Shown: positions 49,349-57,553 of the stretch, in pieces | Position numbering within the stretch: position 1 is the stretch's first letter | Layout of the letters: every line of letters starts with the position of its first letter | From: Roseivirga sp. UBA6052 | Lineage (GTDB): Bacteria > Bacteroidota > Bacteroidia > Cytophagales > Cyclobacteriaceae | Reading direction: 5' to 3' | Length of the DNA: 64,000 nucleotides | NCBI GenBank assembly: GCA_002427755.1 | Contig: DIYO01000005.1 | Coordinates: 124,001-188,000, forward strand | The notes under the pieces: generated by a model | What the model was told of the DNA's origin: nothing | The model's database searches: none | Seen by the model: the letters and a program-made list of their open reading frames with translations, nothing else | Translations under genes and position numbers: made by a program

Positions 49349-50818
49349 ATGAGGAAATTAAAAGCATCAATTCTCGGCTTAGCCATTGCTTCTGTAAGCT
49401 TAATGGCGCAAGACCAAATAGCCGTGAAATATGCCAACACAATTACCGAAGAAGACATGAAAGCTAAGCTTTCAATTTTGGCTTCAGATGAATTCGGTGG
49501 TAGAGAAACTGGTACAGAAGGCCAGAAAAAAGCTTCAAAATTCTTAGAAGACTTCTATGCCAAAGTAGGCTTAGCAGGGCCTGTGGAGGGCACTTACCGT
49601 CAGAAATTTAGCATGTATCAATCAGACTGGTCTGATGTTTACATCAAAGCTAAGAGCGGCAAAAAAATGAACGGTAAGGATTTCATTTTCCTTGGAAGTG
49701 CCGATATGGATAAAGAAATGAAGTTAGAAACAGCTTATGTTGGCGATGCTTCTGATCTAAGTAATATGGATCTTAACGGAAAAGGGGTAATGACTACTGC
49801 AAGGGGTAGAGAAGCTTTAGGTAATCTCAATGAGGCTGGTGCTGCTGCAATTTTTGTTGTTTCCGGTAACGATGAACAATTCATGCAGACGTTACCTCGT
49901 CAAGCAAGATTCAGACTTAAAAGTAGACTTAGGTTCACTAAAGAACTTTCTGGCAATGCTAGCATGATCTTTAACATTACCAAGGCCATGGCTGCTGAGC
50001 TAATGAATACTTCTGCTGACAAGCTTAGCACTGATACCAAGGCACGCACGATCAGATTTATGGTAAAGCAGAAGTTAGTTGAAGTAAAGACTGAAAACAT
50101 GATGGCTTACCTTGAAGGTACAGATCTAAAAGATGAATTATTGGTTATCTCTTCTCACTATGATCACATAGGCCAGAATGAAGATGGAACTGTAATTAAT
50201 AATGGAGCAGATGATGACGGATCTGGTACCACAGGTGTAATGGAAATTGCAGAAGCATTTGCACAAGCTGCTGCAGAAGGCCACAGACCAAGAAGAAGCG
50301 TTTTATTCCTGAATGTTACTGGTGAAGAAAAAGGACTTTTAGGATCTGCCTATTATGCAGACAATCCTGTCTTTCCTATTGAGAACACAGTGAACAACTT
50401 GAATATCGATATGATTGGCAGAGTTGATCCTGAGCACGAAGAATCAGGAAATAGAGACTATGTATATGTAATTGGTTCTGAAAAACTTTCTAGTCATTTG
50501 AAGATCATTTCTGAGTATGCTAACATTACTTATACAGGTCTTGATTTAGATTATAGGTTTGATGATCCGAATGATAGAAACAGATTCTATTACAGGTCTG
50601 ATCATTATAACTTCGCCAAGAGCGGTATTCCGATCATCTTCTATTTTAACGGAACCCACCCAGACTACCACAGACCTACGGACACTGTAGATAAAATTAC
50701 TTTCGATGTGATGGCCAAAAGAGCTCAGTTGGTATTCCACACGGCTTGGATTCTTGTTAATAGGGATGAAAGAACTCCTGTTGACAGAACTGATGATATG
50801 GATTACGGTTCAAGATAA
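49349..50818 (+). CDS. M28-family zinc aminopeptidase, exported
   Basis: 489 residues with a signal peptide (MRKLKASILGLAIASVSLMA). The two-zinc site is complete: His in SSHYDHIGQ, Asp in NGADDDGSGTTG, the Glu-Glu pair in NVTGEEKGLLGS, Asp in LNIDMIGRVD and His in GTHPDYHRPTDT. A PA-like insert lies between the N-terminal part and the catalytic domain (about residues 115-210). It would release N-terminal residues from peptides in the periplasm or outside. It is monocistronic. Confidence 0.92.
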   Translation: MRKLKASILGLAIASVSLMAQDQIAVKYANTITEEDMKAKLSILASDEFGGRETGTEGQKKASKFLEDFYAKVGLAGPVEGTYRQKFSMYQSDWSDVYIKAKSGKKMNGKDFIFLGSADMDKEMKLETAYVGDASDLSNMDLNGKGVMTTARGREALGNLNEAGAAAIFVVSGNDEQFMQTLPRQARFRLKSRLRFTKELSGNASMIFNITKAMAAELMNTSADKLSTDTKARTIRFMVKQKLVEVKTENMMAYLEGTDLKDELLVISSHYDHIGQNEDGTVINNGADDDGSGTTGVMEIAEAFAQAAAEGHRPRRSVLFLNVTGEEKGLLGSAYYADNPVFPIENTVNNLNIDMIGRVDPEHEESGNRDYVYVIGSEKLSSHLKIISEYANITYTGLDLDYRFDDPNDRNRFYYRSDHYNFAKSGIPIIFYFNGTHPDYHRPTDTVDKITFDVMAKRAQLVFHTAWILVNRDERTPVDRTDDMDYGSR

Positions 50819-50843
50819 GGAATAACAAAAAATCAGATAAATT

Positions 50844-50872
50844 GAGGCTATCGATAATGATAGCCTTTTTTT
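50844..50872 (+). terminator. Terminator whose T tract touches the next start codon
   Basis: AGGCTATC/GATAGCCT make an 8-bp stem with a 6-base loop (GATAAT), followed by TTTTTTT at 50866-50872. The ATG of the DUF1835 gene begins at 50873, the very next base. See findings. Confidence 0.85.
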
Positions 50873-51793
50873 ATGGTCAAGAATCTACATATCCTCAACG
50901 GTGAGAGCACACTTTCCTTATTCAAACAAAGTAATCTAGAGGGCGATACCTTTGTATGGCAAGAAGTACTGTGCGAAGGGCCAACTCAGCAAAACATTAC
51001 AACTGATGAATTCTGGAAAGAACGTACTGAATTCATGACCAAATTCTTTGAGATCACTGAAGAAGACTTCTCTGAAAAAGTAGTAACCCCATTTAGAAAA
51101 CTTGAAAAGGAGATTGATGTATACAGCGAAATTATTCTGTGGTTCGAATATGATTTATTCTGCCAGATAAACATGATCGCGCTCCTGAGTTGGCTGAAAG
51201 ACTTAGATCTCACGGGGCAAATTTCTCTTATATGTGTAGGTGAATCCGAAGAATCTGAGAACTTAATTGGATTAGGTCAAGTACCTGCAGAGAAATACCC
51301 TGAACTTTATGATAAGAGAGTAAAATTGAATACCAGAGAGTTGACACATGCACAAGACACTTGGCAAACCTACTGCTCTCAATACCCAGATGACCTCTAT
51401 AATTTCATCCTCCTTAAGATGGAGGAATTTCAATATTTGCCTGCCGCCCTTGAATGCCACCTTAAGAGATTTCCTTTTTCTAATAATGGTTTGACTGAAA
51501 TTGAAAATAAGGCAATTGAGCTGTACCAATCAGGAATACATGATGACTTCAAAATTGTTGGTCAATTATTGAGATGGCAATCGCATTATGGCTTTGGTGA
51601 CCTGCAGTATTTCAATACGCTAGAGTTTCTTAAATCAGTTTTAGAAATAAATAGAGGAGATGACCTTGAAGCCTACAAAAGCGAATTAACAACACACTTA
51701 AACAGAGATTATAAGCTGGGTGGTGCTAATGTTTCGCAATGGATTTGGGATACAAATGAAAAGGCATTGACTCCTAATGAATCAATGCCTTAA
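50873..51793 (+). CDS. DUF1835 domain protein
   Basis: 306 residues. The start MVKNLHILNGESTLSLFKQSNLEGDTFVWQEVLCEGPTQ is the DUF1835 signature, and the body (WFEYDLFCQINMIALLSWLKDLDLTGQISLICVGE and LNTRELTHAQDTWQTYCSQ) agrees. The function is unknown. The ATG is the first Met and matches the family start, so the overlap with the preceding terminator is not a start-site error. It is cytoplasmic and stands between two convergent neighbours. Confidence 0.8.
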   Translation: MVKNLHILNGESTLSLFKQSNLEGDTFVWQEVLCEGPTQQNITTDEFWKERTEFMTKFFEITEEDFSEKVVTPFRKLEKEIDVYSEIILWFEYDLFCQINMIALLSWLKDLDLTGQISLICVGESEESENLIGLGQVPAEKYPELYDKRVKLNTRELTHAQDTWQTYCSQYPDDLYNFILLKMEEFQYLPAALECHLKRFPFSNNGLTEIENKAIELYQSGIHDDFKIVGQLLRWQSHYGFGDLQYFNTLEFLKSVLEINRGDDLEAYKSELTTHLNRDYKLGGANVSQWIWDTNEKALTPNESMP

Positions 51794-51812
51794 AATTCTT
51801 TCTGCTATAAAA

Positions 51813-52694
51813 CTAGTTTTCAGAACTAAGTCTTACACGCCCATCATTAACGCGAATATCGACTTCAGCATTACCACCCTTAAGCTCTAATTGAGTTCTT
51901 GATTCTGTTTCTCTAATTGTCTCAAAAGAAGAACCGGCCGATACGCGACCATCATCTTTTAGCACGTTGAATTTACCTCCACCTGACAATACCAAGAAAT
52001 CGATACTGGCGTCATCAGCAACCAGTTCATAGACTCCTTTGTCACTTAATGAAGTTTCAACCGAAACGTCACCGTCTTCTGATCGAATCTCTAACGTGGT
52101 GAAATCAGCATTTCGAATATCAATATCACCATCATCTACACGGGCATAGAACGTTCCTTTACCACCATCCATTTTTAGATCGCCATCTTCTAATTGAATG
52201 TCAAAATCATCACCACCACAATCAATAAGCTCAATGTCTCCATCATCTATATTCATAAAGATCTCCCCGTTGATACTTCTTATCACATAGTCATCATCAT
52301 CCCCCTTTATTCTAAGTGAGCCTGTCATGGGCATTTCAATTTCTATATCATAATCAAGTGAATATGATCCCATCATTACTGAAACACCTCTGCTCTCTCT
52401 TTCCGTGATATAGAGATCGCCACTTCTTTCTTCTACATCTACCTCAAAATTTCTTCTTCTAGAACTAATGCCTCTTACATCCTCTACCCTGTCGATAACC
52501 ACATGAACATTCTTTCTATCAGTTCCCTTAATTGTAACATTGGCATCTGAAGAACTCAAATGGAGGGTTCCATCTGCAGACATATTGTATTCTTCATCTA
52601 AATGATAATCTGAGCTAGATTCTCTTTGCGCATAGGCGTTGCTAGCGACCATTAATAAGCATACCATGCTTAGTAGTAGTTGTTTTGTTTTCAT
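51813..52694 (-). CDS. DUF4097-like beta-solenoid protein with acidic turns
   Basis: 293 residues with a signal peptide (MKTKQLLLSMVCLLMVASNAYA). From about residue 100 it consists of short strands separated by Asp-rich turns (INGEIFMNIDDGDIELIDCGGDDFDIQLEDGDLKMDGGKGTFYARVDDGDIDIRNADFTTLEIRSEDGDVSVETSL), the DUF4097/beta-solenoid pattern. DDG or EDG turns repeat about every 20 residues, a likely calcium- or metal-binding face. It is a third exported member in the window but lies far from the sigma operon and in its own transcript. Confidence 0.75.
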   Translation of the reverse strand: MKTKQLLLSMVCLLMVASNAYAQRESSSDYHLDEEYNMSADGTLHLSSSDANVTIKGTDRKNVHVVIDRVEDVRGISSRRRNFEVDVEERSGDLYITERESRGVSVMMGSYSLDYDIEIEMPMTGSLRIKGDDDDYVIRSINGEIFMNIDDGDIELIDCGGDDFDIQLEDGDLKMDGGKGTFYARVDDGDIDIRNADFTTLEIRSEDGDVSVETSLSDKGVYELVADDASIDFLVLSGGGKFNVLKDDGRVSAGSSFETIRETESRTQLELKGGNAEVDIRVNDGRVRLSSEN

Positions 52695-52743
52695 GATTTT
52701 GAGTTTGATTAGAGTAAAATTTACGAATTTCTAACCTAAAAGG

Positions 52744-54051
52744 CTATCTCCGTTTTCTTCCTCTACTATGACGCGATTTTGAAGCTTTAGGATGCTTGAA
52801 GCTTTTCTTTTTTTCATGAAATGCGCCTTTGAAATTAGGATCGGCCTTTTTTCTCATATTATCTAAAGCTCTCCTAATTTCTTGTAACTCTTCAAAAGGT
52901 GTCTTTTCTATTGCAACCTGCTGAGGAATTGATCTTCTTGGAATTTCTTCATCAATTATCTTTTCAATCCGAGGCACATGTTGCATCTCCAATTCATTGG
53001 CAAAAGTGATCGCCACACCTTCATTTTCTGCTCTTCCTGTCCTACCGATACGGTGAACATAGTCTTCATAAATCAATGGCAGATCAAAATTGATTACATG
53101 GCTCACCATTGAAATATCCATGCCTCTAGCGGTAACATCTGTACTTACCAAAACGCGTATTTCTCCTGATTTAAAATCCGTCATGGCATTCATTCTGGAG
53201 TTTTGGCCTTTATTGGCATGAATTACTCTAACCGTTCCAAGCCCTTTTCTATCAATGTATTTGGAAACGTTGTCAGCAGTCGTTCTCTTCTTCACAAAAA
53301 CAATCACACGGGAAAAAGCTTCATCAGAAAGAAAGTGCTCTAGTAAATTCAGCTTAGTTCTAAAGTTGGGCACTTCATACAAAAACTGATCTATAGTATT
53401 AGCAACAGTGGCTTGAGGAGCCACCTCAACTCGCTCAGGAAACTCCAAGAATTCTTCGGTAAGCTTAACTACATTATCGGGCATTGTTGCCGAGAATAGC
53501 AAGTTCTGTCGCTTGCGAGGAACAAGTTCTAGGATATTTCTAATCTGAGGCATAAAGCCCATATCCATCATCTTATCTGCCTCGTCAAGAATTAAGGTCT
53601 TGATATTTCTTGGAAATAAACCTCCTTTCTTATACAAATCTAGAAAGCGTCCTGGTGTACTGATCACTATATCAACACCATTCTCTAAAGACGCTAATTG
53701 CTCCTTTGGTCCTATACCTCCGAATAGCGCAACAGCTCTCAGATCGGTATATGTGGACAATAAATCAAAGTGACGCTTGATTTGTGTAACCAATTCCCTT
53801 GTTGGCGCCAATACTAGTGCTCTAGGATGATCTCCTTGAGCATACTTAACTTTCATGATCAATGGTGCTAAGAAGGCAAGTGTTTTACCAGTCCCTGTTT
53901 GAGCAATCCCTAACACATCATGCCCCGCCAAGGTGATCGGAATAGACTTCTCTTGTATTTCAGTTGGGGAGCTGAAACCCAGTTCATCTATTGCATTCAA
54001 AACCTGCCTGTTAAGTTTTAAATCCTCAAAAGTTGTACTATTCTCTCCCAT
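52744..54051 (-). CDS. DEAD-box RNA helicase (RhlE-like)
   Basis: 435 residues. The conserved helicase motifs are visible: Q motif GFSSPTEIQEKSIPI, I AQTGTGKT, II DEADKMMDMGF, III SATMP, V TDVTARGMDI, VI HRIGRTGRAENEG. The C-terminus is basic (KKKSFKHPKASKSRHSRGRKRR), typical of the RhlE/DeaD group that acts in rRNA processing and cold adaptation. It is divergent from the dihydroorotase gene. Confidence 0.94.
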   Translation of the reverse strand: MGENSTTFEDLKLNRQVLNAIDELGFSSPTEIQEKSIPITLAGHDVLGIAQTGTGKTLAFLAPLIMKVKYAQGDHPRALVLAPTRELVTQIKRHFDLLSTYTDLRAVALFGGIGPKEQLASLENGVDIVISTPGRFLDLYKKGGLFPRNIKTLILDEADKMMDMGFMPQIRNILELVPRKRQNLLFSATMPDNVVKLTEEFLEFPERVEVAPQATVANTIDQFLYEVPNFRTKLNLLEHFLSDEAFSRVIVFVKKRTTADNVSKYIDRKGLGTVRVIHANKGQNSRMNAMTDFKSGEIRVLVSTDVTARGMDISMVSHVINFDLPLIYEDYVHRIGRTGRAENEGVAITFANELEMQHVPRIEKIIDEEIPRRSIPQQVAIEKTPFEELQEIRRALDNMRKKADPNFKGAFHEKKKSFKHPKASKSRHSRGRKRR

Positions 54052-54114
54052 TTAGGCAGTTCTGTCTTAATTTAGGCTTGCAATTACGCTAAACCTTAAA
54101 CAAAATAAAATCCT

Positions 54115-55452
54115 ATGGCATCAATCCTAATTCTTAACGGTACAGTAGTAAACGAAAACTCAATTGAGGAAAAGGACATTCTCATTAAGGATGGTAGAAT
54201 AGCTCAAATCAGAAAAGATTTACAGCACGTAAATGCCGATAGAATCATTGATGCTTCTGGCAAACATATCTTTCCCGGATTAATAGATGATCAAGTTCAT
54301 TTCAGAGAGCCCGGTCTAACGCATAAGGGAGAAATCTATACAGAATCTCGTGCAGCTGTGGCTGGAGGAATTACTTCTTTTATGGAAATGCCTAATACTG
54401 TACCAAATGCACTTACGCAAGAATTGCTTCAAGACAAATACGATATAGCAGCCCAAAATAGTTTAGCGAATTACAGTTTCTTCATGGGCGCTTCTAATGA
54501 TAATCTTGATGAGGTTTTAAAAACAGACCCAAAAACTGTTTGTGGTGTTAAGGTTTTTATGGGATCGTCAACCGGTAATATGCTGGTAGATAATCAAAAG
54601 ACACTTGAAGGAATCTTTTCTTGTTCACCAACTCTTATCGCTACTCATTGCGAATCTGAAGAAGTCATTAAAAGAAATACTGCTACAGCAAGAGAAAAGT
54701 ATGGTGAAAATGTGCCTATCGATCAGCATCCTGTAATAAGAGATGAAGAAGCCTGCTATGCTTCCTCTTCGTTCGCTGTGGATTTAGCACGAAAAAACAA
54801 TGCTCGTCTTCACATTTTACATATTTCAACAGCAAAAGAAACACATCTCTTCGATAATCATATTCCTCTGAAAGACAAACGCATTACATCGGAAGCTTGC
54901 ATCCACCATATGTGGTTTTCAGATGAAGATTATGCTGAAAAAGGCACACACATTAAATGGAATCCCGCAGTTAAGAAGGCAACGGATAGAGCAGAAATAA
55001 TCAAAGCGGTTAACGACAATAGAATTGATGTAATAGCTACGGATCATGCCCCGCATACTATGGAAGAGAAACAAAACACATATTTCTCCGCTCCATCTGG
55101 CGGTCCGTTGGTTCAGCACTCTCTCCTCGCCTTATTAGACATGTATCATAAAGGAGATTTCTCCTTAGAAACCATTGTAAACAAAACCGCTCATGCTGTC
55201 GCAGACATGTTTGATATTATAGATAGAGGGTACTTAAAAGAAGGCTATTTTGCTGATTTGGTAATTGCTGATTTGAATAATCCTCAAGAGGTTGAAAAGT
55301 CGAATCTGCTATATAAATGTGGATGGTCACCATTCGAAGGTCACACCTTTAAGTCACATATTGACATGACATTAGTGAATGGAAAAGTTGTCTATGAAAA
55401 TGGGATGATCATAGAGCAAGATCCTGGAATGAGGATGTCATTTGATCGTTAA
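54115..55452 (+). CDS. pyrC: Dihydroorotase, Bacteroidota type
   Basis: 445 residues, class I size. The metal site begins FPGLIDDQVHFREPGLTHKGEIYTESRAAVAGG, where the usual HxH is Gln-Val-His. Other ligands are the Lys of CGVKVFMGSSTGNML, His of TLIATHCESEE, His of ARLHILHISTAKE and Asp of VIATDHAPHTMEEK. Carbamoyl aspartate cyclises to dihydroorotate in pyrimidine synthesis. It resembles the long form shared with allantoinases, but the T-H-K-G and F-M-E-M-P-N-T blocks are dihydroorotase-like. It is cytoplasmic and monocistronic. Confidence 0.9.
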   Translation: MASILILNGTVVNENSIEEKDILIKDGRIAQIRKDLQHVNADRIIDASGKHIFPGLIDDQVHFREPGLTHKGEIYTESRAAVAGGITSFMEMPNTVPNALTQELLQDKYDIAAQNSLANYSFFMGASNDNLDEVLKTDPKTVCGVKVFMGSSTGNMLVDNQKTLEGIFSCSPTLIATHCESEEVIKRNTATAREKYGENVPIDQHPVIRDEEACYASSSFAVDLARKNNARLHILHISTAKETHLFDNHIPLKDKRITSEACIHHMWFSDEDYAEKGTHIKWNPAVKKATDRAEIIKAVNDNRIDVIATDHAPHTMEEKQNTYFSAPSGGPLVQHSLLALLDMYHKGDFSLETIVNKTAHAVADMFDIIDRGYLKEGYFADLVIADLNNPQEVEKSNLLYKCGWSPFEGHTFKSHIDMTLVNGKVVYENGMIIEQDPGMRMSFDR

Positions 55453-55471
55453 GAAACAGACTTGCAAAACA

Positions 55472-55501
55472 TTGATTTTATTTAAAATTCAATTACATTT
55501 G
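55472..55501 (+). promoter_or_regulatory. Promoter of tRNA-His
   Basis: TTG (55472-55474) and TACATTTG (55494-55501) are 19 bases apart, matching the Bacteroidota consensus completely. The expected start of transcription lies around 55507, about 72 bases before the mature 5' end. A palindrome at 55505-55520 covers this start. Confidence 0.75.
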
Positions 55502-55504
55502 CAG

Positions 55505-55520
55505 CCCATTCTCGAATGGG
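55505..55520. promoter_or_regulatory. Operator-like palindrome at the tRNA-His start site
   Basis: CCCATTCTCGAATGGG is a perfect inverted repeat of 7 + 7 bases with a 2-base centre. The centre is too short for a stable RNA hairpin, so a DNA-binding dimer is more plausible. It covers the predicted transcription start. Its ATTCTCGA also pairs with TCGAGAAT at 55562-55569. Confidence 0.4.
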
Positions 55521-55578
55521 ATCGAGATGAATTGAGGGTCTAAATCAAAACGCTAGAGCCCTCGAGAATCGACAAATG

Positions 55579-55652
55579 GTGGTTGTAGTTCAGTTGGTTA
55601 GAATGCCTGATTGTGGTTCAGGAGGTCGCCGGTTCGAGTCCGGTCTTCCACC
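55579..55652 (+). tRNA. tRNA-His (GUG anticodon)
   Basis: The cloverleaf is clear: acceptor GTGGTTG (55579-55585) with CTTCCAC (55645-55651), D arm GTTC/GAAT, anticodon stem CCTGA/TCAGG with loop TTGTGGT (anticodon GTG), T arm GCCGG-TTCGAGT-CCGGT. C at 55652 is position 73 and G at 55578 would be the tRNA-His G-1. Positions 5-68 and 6-67 are T-T mismatches in the acceptor stem. No complete CCA is encoded after position 73. Confidence 0.95.
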
Positions 55653-55653
55653 C

Positions 55654-55691
55654 AAAAAAAAGACAGTTACGAAAGTGACTGTCTTTTTTTA
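55654..55691 (+). terminator. Terminator of tRNA-His
   Basis: AGACAGTTAC/GTGACTGTCT form a 10-bp stem (one T-G pair) capped by GAAA, flanked by A and T runs. It also lies against the convergent gene at 55710. Confidence 0.88.
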
Positions 55692-55709
55692 TTAGTAGGA
55701 TTTAGATCT

Positions 55710-56492
55710 CTACTTCAAAAGCGTTTTAACTTCTACAGGAGTATGGTGAATCTGTGTTTTAAAATGAGGTTTTAATTCATTGATTTTAAAAACATCAGAA
55801 TCAAAAGCTGTATTAATGAAATGTATTTCGCCTTGATTGAACTTATTCGCCTTTAAATCAATAATCTCAATTTGAGAGGTATCTGAGTTACAGTTCTCAA
55901 ACATTACATAGTCAGCTTGAATATTTGCCAAACTTAGTTTTGAGTAGTTACCGAAAGTTCCAATATGGATCACATCAGTATTGATACTATTCAGAACAAA
56001 TGATTCAAATTGCTCTGGACAGAGATAAACTGTGGTCTGAAAAGAATTCACCGATGGGCTACCTAAATCGGTTATGCTACATTTTCTAATCTTGTTCTTA
56101 CACCCGAGAGCTACCTCTTGAAAAATTGGATTTGACTTTAGCGAAACTTGATTAATTAGTGAATTATAAACATCGAGTTTTCTGACTTCACTCGAATCAC
56201 TCAACTTTAATGTATCAAGTTCAGCATCTTTGAGAACAACATTCTGGAGTTGACAGCTATTAAATTCTAATGATTGACAGCTTGAATGATCGAAAGTTAT
56301 GTTTCCTGAAAACCTACAATTTTCGAACTCTAAAGATTGAAATTGACATTCAAAGAAGTTGAGATCATAAGGAATATGCAAGTCGGTAAATTTTGCCTTT
56401 CGATCTAGCGATAATGAGAATCCTGTAATTCGATACTCTAAATCTATTCCTGTTAAGATTCTTTTGAATTGAGCATAGTTTAAGGTTCTCAT
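55710..56492 (-). CDS. Pentapeptide-repeat-like protein of unknown function
   Basis: 260 residues with no signal peptide or membrane segment. Residues about 35-130 have the A(D/N)LXX-like rhythm of a beta-solenoid (LNFFECQFQSLEFENCRFSGNITFDHSSCQSLEFNSCQLQNVVLKDAELDTLKL), with a Phe or Leu every five residues. The later part is less regular and contains several cysteines. Pentapeptide-like proteins can mimic DNA or act as scaffolds, but nothing here shows which. It is a single gene, convergent with tRNA-His. Confidence 0.6.
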   Translation of the reverse strand: MRTLNYAQFKRILTGIDLEYRITGFSLSLDRKAKFTDLHIPYDLNFFECQFQSLEFENCRFSGNITFDHSSCQSLEFNSCQLQNVVLKDAELDTLKLSDSSEVRKLDVYNSLINQVSLKSNPIFQEVALGCKNKIRKCSITDLGSPSVNSFQTTVYLCPEQFESFVLNSINTDVIHIGTFGNYSKLSLANIQADYVMFENCNSDTSQIEIIDLKANKFNQGEIHFINTAFDSDVFKINELKPHFKTQIHHTPVEVKTLLK

Positions 56493-56701
56493 ATCTTTTA
56501 ATGCTTAGTTTATTGAATAGGCATATTAGACCATAATACCCTACCTAACAATACCCGAAAGTAGGTAGGACTGGAAATAGTGTGTTGAATAACCACTTTA
56601 GTCGATAAAGTTCTCTATATGTTCCAGTACCTTTTTAAGATATGGCTGAAAGGCTTTTCTATAAAACACTGAGTTGTTATTAATAAGATGACTATATTCA
56701 A

Positions 56702-56962
56702 ATGATGACTGAATCTAGTTCAAGCTTTTTTGAATTGCCCCTTGAGGAACAAACTAAAGTGCTCTATATGAATGGTAGCTTCATTTTGTCGATTCGTTAT
56801 TATGGCTACAAAGTGAACTTATATCTTTTGGAAAACACGTACATAGAAGTTTTCTATAATCATAAGTTGGACGTCATTGAGAAAATTCAAGAATTAGATT
56901 ATCAGCATACAAGAATGAAATTCTATGCTGACCAAATCAACATCGGATCAATTGCTTGCTGA
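56702..56962 (+). CDS. Conserved hypothetical protein, 86 residues
   Basis: 86 residues: FFELPLEEQTKVLYMNGSFILSIRYYGYKVNLYLLENTYIEVFYNHKLDVIEKIQEL. I know this as a small Bacteroidota family without a name; it is compact, with mixed strands and helices. No signal peptide is present. Met1 and Met2 are both possible starts. It overlaps the coaE gene end by 15 bases on the opposite strand. Function is unknown. Confidence 0.7.
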   Translation: MMTESSSSFFELPLEEQTKVLYMNGSFILSIRYYGYKVNLYLLENTYIEVFYNHKLDVIEKIQELDYQHTRMKFYADQINIGSIAC

Positions 56963-57553
56963 GATGAGCTGTGCATGAATCTCTAGCACTTTCTTAATCA
57001 AAGAAGAACTTCCATCATTATAAATCAGAAAATCAGACAGTTTCGTTCTGGTACCATTAGAAACTTGCTTTTCCATAATCTGAAGCACTTGTTCCTCTGA
57101 CCTTTGTTCATCCCTGAGCAGAACACGCTTCACTCTTTCTGACTTGCTGGCCATAACGCAAATGACCTTATCGAGCTTCTTGTAAGATTCATTTTCTAGA
57201 ATCAACGCAGCCTCTTTCATCAAATATGGGCTATTGCTATTTATCTGAATCCAATTAGTGAAGTCTTCAGCTACAGCTGGATGAACGATAGCATTGAGCT
57301 GTTGAAGTTTGTCAGGATTCGGAAACACTTGCTCAGCAAGGTAAGCTCTATTTAAATTACCATCTGACAAATAGCTCTTAGAACCAAAAAGACTAATTAC
57401 TTTGTCTTGAAGTTGTTGATCATTCGATAGTAACCATTTGCCTCTATCATCAGCATAGTAAACAGGAATTGAAAGTATTTCGAACAGTTTAGCGACAGTA
57501 CTTTTTCCGGAACCTATTCCACCAGTTAAACCAACTAGAAGTGTTTTACTCAT
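56948..57553 (-). CDS. coaE: Dephospho-CoA kinase
   Basis: 201 residues from the ATG at 57553, preferred because MSKTLLVGLTGGIGSGKSTVAKLF puts the P-loop (GGIGSGKS) at the usual distance from the start. The 24 bases upstream in frame would add MIVLKFTE. IPVYYADDRGKWLL holds the nucleotide-binding Asp pair, and KQVSNGTRTKLSDFLIYNDG the C-terminal part. It makes coenzyme A in the last step. It is the last gene of the nusB operon and overlaps the YbbR-like gene by eight bases. Confidence 0.93.
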   Translation of the reverse strand: MSKTLLVGLTGGIGSGKSTVAKLFEILSIPVYYADDRGKWLLSNDQQLQDKVISLFGSKSYLSDGNLNRAYLAEQVFPNPDKLQQLNAIVHPAVAEDFTNWIQINSNSPYLMKEAALILENESYKKLDKVICVMASKSERVKRVLLRDEQRSEEQVLQIMEKQVSNGTRTKLSDFLIYNDGSSSLIKKVLEIHAQLISASN

